A stretch of 64,000 nucleotides of DNA from Amycolatopsis taiwanensis DSM 45107 (GCF_000519205.1 NZ_JAFB01000022.1:95371-159370), one strand, 5' to 3'; shown: positions 1-8,099, counted from the stretch's first letter. Made by a program: numbers and translations. Notes: generated from the letters alone by a model not told the origin.

Positions 1-4
1 GACC

Positions 5-373
5 GTGCGCCGCGACGTCGTCGTCGCTGGTTTGTCAGATCTCCGGGAGCGTGAACGCATCGTGGTCGATGTGGACGGTCTGGAACTCGGCGTCTACTTC
101 CACGCCGGCGAAGTGCGGGCGTGGCACAACGTGTGCCCGCATCAGGGCGGCCCGGTCTGCCAGGGCAAGATCATGCCGCGGACCGTCCAGCTCGTGCGTG
201 AAGGCCGCAAAAGCGGTGGACCCGGCTTTCACCCGACCGACCGCAACATCGTCTGTCCCTGGCACGGCTTCGAGTTCGACATCCTGACCGGACGGCACCC
301 TGCCGACTCCCGCGTCGGGCTGCGTCCGATCCCGGTGCGGGTGGAAGGCGACGACGTCATCGTCACGATCTAG
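5..373 (+). CDS. Rieske [2Fe-2S] ferredoxin-like protein
   Basis: A 122-residue protein with a single Rieske domain. The cluster-binding pairs are visible: Cys-x-His in the VCPHQGG segment and Cys-x-x-His in the CPWHGFEFD segment, about 40 residues apart. It has no oxygenase catalytic domain, so it is an electron-transfer or accessory subunit. It lies just upstream of the homoprotocatechuate genes on the same strand, so it may serve an aromatic ring oxygenase encoded to the left. The assumed GTG start is only five bases from the window edge; no ribosome site can be judged and the true start could lie outside. The stop codon overlaps the start of a short repeat. Confidence 0.8.
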   Translation: MRRDVVVAGLSDLRERERIVVDVDGLELGVYFHAGEVRAWHNVCPHQGGPVCQGKIMPRTVQLVREGRKSGGPGFHPTDRNIVCPWHGFEFDILTGRHPADSRVGLRPIPVRVEGDDVIVTI

Positions 374-405
374 AGACTGTTGTGAAGTGGTTTGAAACAC
401 CACCT
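373..405 (+). repeat. Short intergenic repeat, copy A (33 bp, deleted form)
   Basis: Begins GAGACTGTTGTGAAGTGG at the last base of the Rieske stop codon and ends TTTGAAACACCACCT. The same left end and right end flank the 194-bp copy at 5455-5648, with everything between them missing here. GTGGT and ACCAC can pair into a small hairpin. It fills most of the gap before the next gene. Confidence 0.75.
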
Positions 406-419
406 AGAGAAGGCCACGC

Positions 420-1913
420 ATGAGCACAGCCCGTACGACTAGCGTTCTTCCTGTCACGCCCGGAAAGATCATCGCTGTTCACCTCAGCTACTCCTCCCGT
501 GCTGCCGAACGAGGGCGGCGTCCTTCCTCCCCCTCCTACTTCTTCAAGCCGTCAAGCTCGCTGTCCGCGTCCGGCGAGGTCGTCGAGCGTCCCGAGGGCA
601 CCGAGCTTCTCGCGTTCGAGGGCGAGATCGCGCTCGTGATCGGTACGGCGGCCAGAAGAGTCACCCGCGAAGACGCGTGGGACCACGTCGCGTGGGTGAC
701 CGCGTCGAACGATTGGGGCCTGTATGACCTCCGCGGGAACGACAAGGGGTCGAACGTGCGCAACAAGGGCCGCGATGGGTACACCCCCCTCGGCCCTCAG
801 CTGATCGACGCTCGTTCGGTCGACCCGGCGGCGCTGCGCGTGCGCACCTGGCTGAACGGCGAACTGGTGCAGCAAGGCGAGACCGCGGGCCTCATCTTCC
901 CGTTCGCGCAGATCGTCGCTGACCTGTCGCAGCACCTCACGCTCGAGCCTGGCGACGTCATCCTTACGGGCACGCCGGCGGGCGCCTCGGTCGCCAAACC
1001 TGGCGACGTCGTCGAAGTGGAAGTGGATGCGCCTGACGCGGCGGGGACGTTGACTTCGGGCAAACTCACGAGCCACGTGGTCGCGGGTCATGGTGGCTTC
1101 GACCCGGAAATCGGTTCCCTTCCTTCCGTCGACGACCGTCAGCGCGAGGAGGCGTGGGGTTCGCGCGAGGCGGCCGGGCTCCCCGCCGCGGCTCCGGCTC
1201 TCTCTCCCGAACTGCGTGCCAAACTCGTCGAGGCCCCTGTCGCCGCCCTCTCGCAGCAGCTGCGTAAGCGCGGTCTCGACAATGTCTCGATCGATGGGGT
1301 ACGCCCGACCCGTCCGGGCACGAAGCTGGTGGGAGTGGCGAAGACACTGCGCTTCGTTCCAAACCGGGAGGACCTCTTCCGCAGCCACGCCGGTGGCTAC
1401 AACGCGCAGAAGCGCGCGTTCGACGAGGTGTGCGAGGGCGAGGTCATCGTCATCGAGGCGCGCGGCGAAGCGGGCTCCGGCACTCTCGGGGACGTGCTCG
1501 CGCTGCGGGCCCTCGCGCGTCGCGCCGCGGGCGTCGTCACCGACGGCGGTGTGCGCGATTACGCGGCCGTCGCTGGTATCGACCTCCCCGTGTTCAGCAA
1601 GGGTCCTCATCCCGCCGTCCTGGGGCGCAGGCACGTGCCGTGGGACACCGATCTCACCATCGCGTGCGGCGGCGCGACAGTGCAGCCCGGCGACTTCATC
1701 GTCGGCGATGACGACGGCGTGATCGTCATTCCGCCCTCGCTCGCGGAGGAGGTCGCGAACGCGGCGCTCGCGCAGGAGGCCGAGGACGTCTGGATCGCCG
1801 AGCAGGTCGCCGCGGGTCACCCCGTCGAGGGCCTGTTCCCCATGAACGCACAGTGGCGTGAGAAGTACGACGCAGCCAAGGAAGCAGGCGATTCGAATGA
1901 CCGGGAAACCTAG
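420..1913 (+). CDS. HpaG-like FAH domain fused to RraA-like aldolase/decarboxylase domain
   Basis: A 497-residue two-domain fusion. Residues about 15-225 are a fumarylacetoacetate hydrolase domain with the metal ligands E67, E69 and D103 (FEGEI and WGLYD segments) and the GTPAG loop. Residues about 260-485 are an RraA/HMG-aldolase domain with the GVVTDGGVRD motif. E. coli HpaG instead carries two FAH repeats that decarboxylate 5-oxopent-3-ene-1,2,5-tricarboxylate and isomerise the product. By position in an hpaE-hpaD-hpaH-hpaI operon I infer that this protein covers the same two steps, with the RraA half replacing one FAH half. ATG 420 follows an AGAGAAGG ribosome site. The stop abuts the left end of an IS element. 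Confidence 0.82.
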   Translation: MSTARTTSVLPVTPGKIIAVHLSYSSRAAERGRRPSSPSYFFKPSSSLSASGEVVERPEGTELLAFEGEIALVIGTAARRVTREDAWDHVAWVTASNDWGLYDLRGNDKGSNVRNKGRDGYTPLGPQLIDARSVDPAALRVRTWLNGELVQQGETAGLIFPFAQIVADLSQHLTLEPGDVILTGTPAGASVAKPGDVVEVEVDAPDAAGTLTSGKLTSHVVAGHGGFDPEIGSLPSVDDRQREEAWGSREAAGLPAAAPALSPELRAKLVEAPVAALSQQLRKRGLDNVSIDGVRPTRPGTKLVGVAKTLRFVPNREDLFRSHAGGYNAQKRAFDEVCEGEVIVIEARGEAGSGTLGDVLALRALARRAAGVVTDGGVRDYAAVAGIDLPVFSKGPHPAVLGRRHVPWDTDLTIACGGATVQPGDFIVGDDDGVIVIPPSLAEEVANAALAQEAEDVWIAEQVAAGHPVEGLFPMNAQWREKYDAAKEAGDSNDRET

Positions 1914-1941
1914 CGCGCAAGCCCGGCCGTTCAGGGCCGGG

Positions 1942-2080
1942 TTAGCGCATCAATTTCGGTCGACCGAGTGCGCGAGGTGGTCGTTGTTGCTGCTCGATGT
2001 ACTGAGTGATGATCGACAGCGGTGCGCCGCCGCAGGACGCGGCGAAGTAGGACGGCGCCCACAGGTGTCCGTTCATCGAG
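1942..2080 (-). pseudogene. tnpA: tnpA 3' fragment (IS200/IS605 Y1 transposase)
   Basis: The minus strand reads HLWAPSYFAASCGGAP followed by QYIEQQ and a TAA stop at 1942-1944, which matches the C-terminus of IS200/IS605 TnpA. The YIxxQ segment of the catalytic tyrosine helix is kept, but the HUH histidines and the whole N-terminal half are gone. Upstream of about 2080 the minus-strand frame continues as the antisense of tnpB, so no functional transposase is made. Confidence 0.75.
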
Positions 2081-2668
2081 TGTTGCCTCGACCTCGGACT
2101 CACCACGTTCGCGGTGCTGTCGAACGGCAAGACGATCAGCTCGCCGAAGTTTCTGCGCCGTGCCGAGCGCAAGCTCCGCAAAGTGCAGCAGAATCTTTCC
2201 CGCAAGGCGAAAGGTTCGAACAACCGCGCCAAAGCGCGCCTGCGGGTAGCGAAGGTGCACGCCAAAGTCAGGGACGCACGGACCGATTGGGCGCACAAAC
2301 AATCCACGACGATCATCCGCGACAACCAAGCGGTGTACGTCGAGGACTTGTGCATCGTCGGGTTGGCGCGGACCCGGTTGGCGAGGTCCGTCCGCGACGC
2401 CGGCTGGGGGTTGTTTCTTCGCATGTTGGAGGACAAGGCCACCCGGTACGGGCGGACGTTTCACAGGATGGACCGCTTCTTTCCGTCGAGCCAGACGTGC
2501 TCGGCATGTGGTGCTGTCGATGGTCCGAAACCGCTATCGGTTCGGGAGTGGACCTGCGCGTGTGGCGCTGTCCACGACCGCGACCTGAACGCGGCAAAGA
2601 ACATCCTCGCGGCCGGACGGGCCGAGAGGCTAAACGCCTGCGGAGGGACCATAAGTCCTGCCGCTTAG
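2081..2668 (+). pseudogene. tnpB: tnpB 3' fragment (RuvC-like RNA-guided nuclease, N-terminus lost)
   Basis: The frame keeps the RuvC-I segment DLGLTTFAVLSNG (Asp codon 2090-2092), the RuvC-II glutamate in YVEDL, the zinc-ribbon cysteines CSACG and CACG, and the RuvC-III aspartate in HDRDLNAAKNI. The N-terminal wedge/REC region, normally about 150-200 residues, is missing because the fragment starts at the deletion junction. The first in-frame start is GTG 2114, after RuvC-I. Loss of the guide- and target-binding half makes nuclease activity unlikely. Confidence 0.8.
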
Positions 2669-2760
2669 CGGAAGGCGAGTCCCGTTGAAACAGGAACCCA
2701 CCAAGACGCCGCGTAGCGGCGTGGCAGGAATCCCGGCCGTTCAGGGCCCGGAGGACGTCA
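2600..2760 (+). ncRNA. Putative omega RNA (reRNA) scaffold at the IS right end
   Basis: In IS200/IS605 elements the guide RNA of TnpB covers the 3' end of tnpB and the element right end, with the guide taken from flanking DNA. The conserved structural parts are present here: hairpin ACGCCGC-GTA-GCGGCGT at 2706-2722, the CCCGGCC-type terminal hairpin and the closing GACGTCA. The guide would be read from the hpaE coding sequence starting at 2761. Expression is not shown, and the local TnpB is truncated. Confidence 0.45.
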
Positions 2761-4265
2761 ATGACTCAGCAGCCAAGAGGCACGTCCCCGCAGACCTGCC
2801 CGACCGCATCCGCCACTACATCGACGGCGAGTTCGTCGACTCGCTCGACGGCGGCACGTTCGACGTGCTCGACCCGGTGTCGAACGAGACGTACGTGCGG
2901 GCTGCGGCCGGCCAGAAGGCCGACATCGACCGGGCCGTGGCCGCCGCCCGCCGTGCGTTCGCGGAAGGCCCGTGGCCGCGCATGCTGCCGCGCGAGCGCT
3001 CGCGTGTGTTGCACCGCATCGCCGACATCGTCGAATCGCGTGACGCGCGCCTCGCGGAGCTGGAGTCGTTCGACTCGGGCCTGCCCATCACGCAGGCTCT
3101 CGGGCAGGCGCGCCGCGCCGCGGAGAACTTCCGGTTCTTCGCGGATCTGATCGTCGCGCAGGCCGACGACACCTTCAAGGTGCCGGGGCGGCAGATCAAC
3201 TACGTCAACCGCAAACCTATCGGCGTCGCGGGCCTGATCACACCGTGGAACACGCCGTTCATGCTCGAGAGCTGGAAGCTCGGCCCCGCGCTCGCGACCG
3301 GAAACACTGTCGTGCTCAAGCCCGCCGAGTTCACGCCGCTGTCGGCGTCGTTGTGGGCGGGGATCTTCGAGGAGGCGGGCTTGCCTCAGGGCGTGTTCAA
3401 CCTCGTCAACGGCCTCGGCGAGGACGCCGGCGACGCGCTCGTGAAGCACCCCGACGTGCCGCTTATCTCGTTTACGGGGGAGAGCCGCACGGGGCAGATC
3501 ATCTTCGGCAACGCCGCCCCCTGTCTCAAGGGGCTTTCGATGGAACTCGGCGGCAAGTCGCCCGCGATCGTCTTCGCCGACGCGGACCTCGACGCCGCGA
3601 TCGACGCCACGATCTTCGGTGTCTTCTCGCTCAACGGCGAACGTTGCACGGCCGGAAGCCGCATCCTCGTCCAGCGCGAGGTGTACGACGAGTTCGTCGA
3701 GCGCTACGCGGAGCAGGCGAAGCGTGTGAAGGTCGGCTACCCGCACGACCCCGCCACCGAGGTCGGCGCGCTCGTGCACCCCGAGCACTTCGAGAAGGTC
3801 ATGAGCTACGTCAAGCTGGGCAAGAGCGAAGGCCGCCTCGTCGCGGGCGGCGGCCGCCCCGAGGGCTTCGAGACGGGTAACTTCGTCGCGCCCACCGTCT
3901 TCGCTGATGTCGCCCCCGATGCGCGCATCTTCCAGGAGGAGATCTTCGGCCCCGTCGTGGCCATCACCCCGTTCGACACCGAAGAGGAGGCCCTCGCCCT
4001 TGCGAACAACACGAAGTACGGCCTCGCCGCGTACGTGTGGACGAACGATCTCAGGCGCGCCCACAACTTCGCCCAGGCGATCGAAGCCGGCATGGTCTGG
4101 CTCAACTCCAACAACGTTCGCGACCTTCGCACACCCTTCGGCGGCGTCAAGGCCTCAGGCCTCGGACACGAGGGCGGCTATCGCTCGATCGACTTCTACA
4201 CCGACCAACAGGCCGTGCACATCACGCTCGGCAAGGTCCACAACCCCACGTTCGGGAAGAACTGA
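2685..4265 (+). CDS. hpaE: 5-carboxymethyl-2-hydroxymuconate semialdehyde dehydrogenase
   Basis: NAD-dependent aldehyde dehydrogenase that oxidises the ring-cleavage product of homoprotocatechuate. It shows the PWNTPF segment, the general-base glutamate in MELGGKSP and the nucleophile cysteine in NGERCTAGSR. From about residue 35 (HVPADLPDRIRHYIDGEFV) it reads as a normal HpaE. The N-terminus is odd: the reading frame enters from the IS right end, and the only starts upstream of the conserved part are TTG 2685 (GGAAGG 7-9 bases upstream) and GTG 2721, both inside the IS. ATG 2761 at the IS border is in the +1 frame. Either the IS supplies the start, or one base was lost after the native ATG. 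Confidence 0.85.
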   Translation: MKQEPTKTPRSGVAGIPAVQGPEDVNDSAAKRHVPADLPDRIRHYIDGEFVDSLDGGTFDVLDPVSNETYVRAAAGQKADIDRAVAAARRAFAEGPWPRMLPRERSRVLHRIADIVESRDARLAELESFDSGLPITQALGQARRAAENFRFFADLIVAQADDTFKVPGRQINYVNRKPIGVAGLITPWNTPFMLESWKLGPALATGNTVVLKPAEFTPLSASLWAGIFEEAGLPQGVFNLVNGLGEDAGDALVKHPDVPLISFTGESRTGQIIFGNAAPCLKGLSMELGGKSPAIVFADADLDAAIDATIFGVFSLNGERCTAGSRILVQREVYDEFVERYAEQAKRVKVGYPHDPATEVGALVHPEHFEKVMSYVKLGKSEGRLVAGGGRPEGFETGNFVAPTVFADVAPDARIFQEEIFGPVVAITPFDTEEEALALANNTKYGLAAYVWTNDLRRAHNFAQAIEAGMVWLNSNNVRDLRTPFGGVKASGLGHEGGYRSIDFYTDQQAVHITLGKVHNPTFGKN

Positions 4266-4294
4266 CCGCCGCGGCTCACGCAAGGACGCATGAC

Positions 4295-5455
4295 ATGACG
4301 CACATCGACGACCGCACTCTCACTTCTTCCGGCTTCTACCTGAGCCAGGAGGCACCCATCCAATCCGACAACCCGATCCCCACCCCATCCTCGCCGGCAC
4401 CGGACATCCTCCGGTGCGCGTACATGGAACTCGTCGTGACCGACCTCGCTGCCTCGCGCGAGTTCTACGTCGACGTGCTGGGCCTCACGGTCACCGAGGA
4501 GGACGACGAGGTTGTCTACCTGCGCAGTCTCGAAGAGTTCATCCACCACAACCTCGTCCTGCGCAAGGGATCCGTTGCGGCCGTCGCTGCATTCTCCTAC
4601 CGCGTGCGGACGCCTGCGGACCTCGACCGGGCCGCTGCCTTCTACACCGAGCTCGGATGCCGCGTGGAGCGCCGTAAAGAGGGTTTCGTCAAGGGCATCG
4701 GCGACTCGGTGCGGGTGGAAGACCCGCTTGGGTTCCCGTACGAGTTCTTCTACGAGGTCGACCACGTCGAGCGCCTCGCGTGGCGGTACGACCTCTACAC
4801 GCCGGGCGCGCTCGTGCGTCTCGACCACTTCAACCAGGTCACTCCCGACGTGCCGCGCGCCGTGCGCCACTACCAGGACCTCGGCTTCCGCGTCACGGAG
4901 GACATCCAGGACTCCGACGGCGTGGTCTACGCCGCTTGGATGCGCCGCAAGCCGACCGTCCACGACACCGCCATGACGGGTGGCGACGGCCCTCGCATGC
5001 ACCACGTCGCCTTCGCCACGCACGAGAAGCACAACATTCTCGCGATCTGCGACAAGCTCGGCGCCCTGCGTCGCTCCGACGTCATCGAGCGCGGGCCCGG
5101 CCGCCACGGCGTCTCCAACGCGTTCTACCTCTACCTGCGCGATCCCGACGGCCACCGGGTGGAGATCTACACGCAGGACTACTACACGGGCGACCCCGAC
5201 AACCCGGTCGTCACCTGGGATGTGCACGACAACCAGCGCCGCGACTGGTGGGGCACGCCCGTGGTCCCGAGCTGGTACACCGAGGCCTCGCTAGTGCTCG
5301 ACCTCGACGGCAATCCGCAACCCGTCGTCGCCCGCACCGACGCGAGCGAAATGGCCGTCACGATCGGCGCCGACGGCTTCTCCTACACGCGCCGCGACAA
5401 CGAGGACACGCCGGAGCGGAAGCAAGGCGAGTACAAGCTCGGCCACCAGCTCTAG
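4295..5455 (+). CDS. hpaD: 3,4-dihydroxyphenylacetate 2,3-dioxygenase (type I extradiol)
   Basis: A 386-residue vicinal-oxygen-chelate dioxygenase that opens the ring of homoprotocatechuate by meta cleavage. Two VOC modules are seen: one starting near LRCAYMELVVTDLAASREFYVDVLG, abbreviated here to the AYMELVV segment, and the catalytic one starting at VRLDHFNQVTPDV. The Fe(II)/Mn(II) ligands fit the His of LDHFNQ, the His of MHHVAF and the Glu of HRVEIYTQDY. ATG 4295 has AAGGA eight bases upstream, 29 bases after the hpaE stop. An overlapping longer frame from 4037 has no such site and is rejected. Confidence 0.92.
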   Translation: MTHIDDRTLTSSGFYLSQEAPIQSDNPIPTPSSPAPDILRCAYMELVVTDLAASREFYVDVLGLTVTEEDDEVVYLRSLEEFIHHNLVLRKGSVAAVAAFSYRVRTPADLDRAAAFYTELGCRVERRKEGFVKGIGDSVRVEDPLGFPYEFFYEVDHVERLAWRYDLYTPGALVRLDHFNQVTPDVPRAVRHYQDLGFRVTEDIQDSDGVVYAAWMRRKPTVHDTAMTGGDGPRMHHVAFATHEKHNILAICDKLGALRRSDVIERGPGRHGVSNAFYLYLRDPDGHRVEIYTQDYYTGDPDNPVVTWDVHDNQRRDWWGTPVVPSWYTEASLVLDLDGNPQPVVARTDASEMAVTIGADGFSYTRRDNEDTPERKQGEYKLGHQL

Positions 5456-5648
5456 AGACTGTTTTGAAGTGGTTTGCATGGCGGTGCGGGTAGCGGAACC
5501 TCCAGGCGGTCCCTGGCCCCGGGATCTCCTCCTCATGAATGCCAATTCACCACGTCGGAGCTGTCCTCGCCAGGAACCACCTCAGAACCCGCGGCGGTGC
5601 AAGGTGACGGCCCACCGCAAGCGGCTCCGCCGCTTTGAAACACCACCT
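5455..5648 (+). repeat. Intergenic repeat, copy B (194 bp, fullest form)
   Basis: Starts GAGACTGTTTTGAAGTGGTTTGC at the last base of the hpaD stop and ends GCTTTGAAACACCACCT. Its inner part CAGGAACCACCTCAGAACC at about 5570-5588, followed by GCGGCGGTGCA, recurs at 63955. It fills most of the 276-bp gap before hpaH. No ORF with a convincing start is seen, so it is treated as a small non-coding repeat, possibly MITE-like. Confidence 0.75.
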
Positions 5649-5731
5649 AAGCCCGCCAAATGATGCTTCCGGCTGCCGCGGCCCAGGCCTCGCCGCCGGA
5701 AGCGCCCCCTCCCGATTCACGGAAGGCCATC

Positions 5732-6517
5732 ATGCTTGCCGAAGACACCATCACATCGCTCGCTGACGAGCTTGCGGAGGCAGAGCGGACACATGGTGTG
5801 ATCCCACGCATCACCGCCCGATACCCTCAGGCGGCCGTCGAAGACTCGTACGCCATCCAAGATGTCTGGAAGAGGAAGAACCTCGCCGCAGGCCGCCGCC
5901 TCGTCGGCCACAAAATCGGGCTGACCTCCCACGCGATGCAAGCGGCGACCGGCATCTCCGAACCCGACTACGGCGTCATGTTCGACGACACCGTGTGGGA
6001 GAACGGCGCACACATTCCCCACGACCGATTCTCGAACGTGCGCATCGAGGTGGAGCTCGCGTTCGTCCTGAAGGACTCGCTTGAAGGGCCGCACTGCACG
6101 ATCTTCGACGTGCTGCGCGCGACGGAGTATGTCACGCCCGCGCTCGAGGTACTCAACTCCCACATCGAGCTCGAAGGCCGCACCATCGTCGACACGATCG
6201 CCGACAACGCCGCCTACGGAGGCCTCGTCCTGGGTGGCAACCCGACACGGCCCGACGCCGTCGATCTCCGGTGGGTGTCGGCGCTTCTCTACCGGAACGA
6301 GACGATCGAGGAGACGGGCGTCGCCGCCGCCGTCCTCAACCATCCCGCGACCGGTGTGGCCTGGCTTGCGAACAAGTTGGGCCAGCACGGTGATCGGCTG
6401 GAGGCCGGAGAGGTGATCCTCGCCGGCTCGTTCACCCGCCCCATGTGGGTCGAGAAGGGCGACACGGTGCTGGCCGACTACGGACAGATGGGGACCATCT
6501 CATGCCGCTTCGTCTGA
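5732..6517 (+). CDS. hpaH: 2-oxo-hepta-3-ene-1,7-dioate hydratase
   Basis: A 261-residue FAH-superfamily hydratase (HpcG/HpaH/MhpD type) that adds water to 2-oxohept-3-enedioate. Recognisable parts are GHKIGLTS, the metal-binding ExE in RIEVELAFVL, and the C-terminal LAGSFTRPMWVEKGD segment typical of the family. ATG 5732 is chosen because GGAAGG lies just upstream; the frame is open to 5660 but that part is not conserved. The 3' end overlaps hpaI by 16 bases. Confidence 0.9.
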   Translation: MLAEDTITSLADELAEAERTHGVIPRITARYPQAAVEDSYAIQDVWKRKNLAAGRRLVGHKIGLTSHAMQAATGISEPDYGVMFDDTVWENGAHIPHDRFSNVRIEVELAFVLKDSLEGPHCTIFDVLRATEYVTPALEVLNSHIELEGRTIVDTIADNAAYGGLVLGGNPTRPDAVDLRWVSALLYRNETIEETGVAAAVLNHPATGVAWLANKLGQHGDRLEAGEVILAGSFTRPMWVEKGDTVLADYGQMGTISCRFV

Positions 6518-7311
6518 ACCCCACCCTCCGTCACCGGCTCCGGGACGCCGACCGCACCCTCTTCGGCGGATGGGTGTGCTCAGGATCCCCGGTCATGGCC
6601 GAGATCATGGCCGGCTCGGGCCTCGACTGGGTGCTCATCGACATGGAGCACGCGCCCAACGGCCTCGAATCCACCCTCGCCCAGCTGTACGCCGTCTCCG
6701 GGTATCCCACGACGCCAGTCGTGCGCGTGCCGTCCCCCGACACCGTCATGATCAAGCAGGTGCTCGACCTCGGCGCGCAGACCATCCTCGTCCCCATGGT
6801 CTCGACCGCCGACGAGGCCCGAACAGTCGCCGAGGCCGCGCAGTACCCGCCCGCTGGCAGGCGTGGTGTCGGTAGCGCCCTTGCTCGTTCCGCTCGTTGG
6901 AACCGCGTCGGCGAGTACCTCCAGAACTCCGCCGAGCACGTCTCCGTCTTCGTGCAGATCGAGACGGCCGAAGGCGTCGGCAATGCCGAGGCCATCGCCG
7001 CCACCAGGGGCGTCGACGGTGTCTTCGTCGGCCCGAGCGACCTCGCCGCATCCATGGGTGTCCTCGGAAAGCAGACGCATCCCGACGTCGTCGCCGCCGT
7101 CCACCGAGCATTTGAAGGCGTCACCGCAGCGGGGAAACCCGTCGGCGTCAACGCCTTCGACCCGCAGACCGCCCACGCGTACGAGGAGGCCGGTGCCCGG
7201 TTCATCCTCGTCGGCGCCGATGTCGCGCTCGTCGCCCGAGCGTCGGAGGCACTCGCCGCATCTTTCATCCCGGACCCGGAAACCGGGCACGCCCAACGCC
7301 CCTCGTACTGA
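6502..7311 (+). CDS. hpaI: 4-hydroxy-2-oxoheptane-1,7-dioate aldolase
   Basis: A 269-residue class II HpcH/HpaI aldolase that cleaves 4-hydroxy-2-oxoheptanedioate to pyruvate and succinate semialdehyde, the last step of the hpa route. The barrel motifs are clear: VLIDMEHAPN, VRVP, QIETAEGVGN with the metal-binding Glu, and VFVGPSDLAASMG. The start overlaps hpaH, which suggests translational coupling. It closes the operon; succinate semialdehyde dehydrogenase is not encoded nearby. Confidence 0.92.
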   Translation: MPLRLNPTLRHRLRDADRTLFGGWVCSGSPVMAEIMAGSGLDWVLIDMEHAPNGLESTLAQLYAVSGYPTTPVVRVPSPDTVMIKQVLDLGAQTILVPMVSTADEARTVAEAAQYPPAGRRGVGSALARSARWNRVGEYLQNSAEHVSVFVQIETAEGVGNAEAIAATRGVDGVFVGPSDLAASMGVLGKQTHPDVVAAVHRAFEGVTAAGKPVGVNAFDPQTAHAYEEAGARFILVGADVALVARASEALAASFIPDPETGHAQRPSY

Positions 7312-7379
7312 TCACGAAAGAGCGCAAGCAACGACCGATCGACGGTCTGAGCAAACCCACCGAGGACCGTCCAAGATCC

Positions 7380-7410
7380 TTGACACACCTGGATTTCAGC
7401 TGGCTGATAG
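7380..7410 (+). promoter_or_regulatory. Possible promoter for the lipoprotein gene
   Basis: A consensus -35 box TTGACA (7380-7385) is followed at 19 bases by TGATAG. The spacer is long for a vegetative promoter, so confidence is limited. Confidence 0.35.
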
Positions 7411-7480
7411 CGTTCGTTCGAGCGCAACATCGGTGACTATGTGGTGAGGAGCGGTCTTGACGAACGAGGGGGTAGAGGCC

Positions 7481-8083
7481 GTGCGGCGCGTGCGTGTGTC
7501 TCAGGCGGGCCGGCTGACCACGGCAGTGGTAGCCCTGGCGCTGGGGCTGACCGCGTGCGGGTCGAAGGACACGGGGACCACCGGTACCGGCACGTCGCCC
7601 GTGTCGGTACCCGCCGCATCGGCGCCGTCCGGTTCCGCGTCGGCGTCGTCGAACAACACGGACTCCGCCGGTGGCGCCAGGACGCCCGGCGAAGCGGTGT
7701 CAGCCTGGGTTACCCAGATTCTGCAGGAGGAGTACACCAAGGCGTGCCAGTCGAGCGCGGTGGTGGCGGCTGAGGCCGGCCAGGATCCCGCGACGATGTG
7801 TGAGAGCGGCGGCGGTGCGGTTTCTTCGATGAAGCACCTTCACGATGCGTGGGCGAAGCCGGGCATCACGCTGCCGCCCGCTGCGAAGGTGAAGGTGGAC
7901 GACGTCGACCCGAAGGGCGACACCGCGACAGTGCCGGACACCTCGATCAAGCTCGGCGACAAGTCGCTCCGTGACCTCGAACTGATCGGTTCCTCGGGCG
8001 ACACGAGTTCGTTCCGGCTGGACCTGCAGGTGGTGAAGAAGGACGGCGCCTGGTATGTCGGCGGCATGGACATAAGTGCGTGA
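7481..8083 (+). CDS. Secreted lipoprotein, function unknown
   Basis: About 200 residues. After a short basic segment (RRVRVSQAGR) comes a hydrophobic stretch ending in the lipobox LTAC, so the mature protein is anchored outside the membrane. A Ser/Thr/Gly-rich linker (residues about 25-65) precedes a small domain of about 130 residues that resembles the SnoaL/DUF4878-type fold of actinobacterial lipoproteins by its pattern only. GTG 7481 is chosen for its GAGGGGG site; TTG 7457 is an alternative. It stands alone and ends in a hairpin. Confidence 0.72.
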   Translation: MRRVRVSQAGRLTTAVVALALGLTACGSKDTGTTGTGTSPVSVPAASAPSGSASASSNNTDSAGGARTPGEAVSAWVTQILQEEYTKACQSSAVVAAEAGQDPATMCESGGGAVSSMKHLHDAWAKPGITLPPAAKVKVDDVDPKGDTATVPDTSIKLGDKSLRDLELIGSSGDTSSFRLDLQVVKKDGAWYVGGMDISA

Positions 8084-8099
8084 CTCCGGCCACCGGAGT
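8083..8099. terminator. Hairpin at the end of the lipoprotein gene
   Basis: ACTCCGG-CCA-CCGGAGT forms a perfect 7-bp stem starting in the stop codon. There is no U-tract. It lies between convergent genes and can act for either strand. Confidence 0.5.

Larger units (their letters stand above)
1914..2760. mobile_element. Internally deleted IS200/IS605-family element
   Basis: The left end carries a perfect hairpin CCCGGCC-GTTCAG-GGCCGGG (1922-1941). The right end repeats the same motif in slightly damaged form (2732-2747) and closes with GAGGACGTCA, as in actinobacterial IS605/IS1341 elements. Between them lie divergently arranged 3' parts of tnpA (-) and tnpB (+), joined at about 2080, so one deletion removed the 5' portions of both genes. 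The element sits between hpaG-rraA and hpaE. It cannot move by itself but both ends survive, so movement by a TnpA in trans is conceivable. Confidence 0.85.

Noticed and set aside
552..1820. 422-residue minus-strand frame opposite the HpaG-RraA gene
   Set aside because: Antisense shadow of high-GC coding DNA; Arg/Gly/Asp-rich with no family motif, while the plus strand has two clear domains.
2761..3150. ATG 2761 as start of hpaE
   Set aside because: It is in the +1 frame and yields a Ser/Thr/Arg-rich shadow, not the dehydrogenase.
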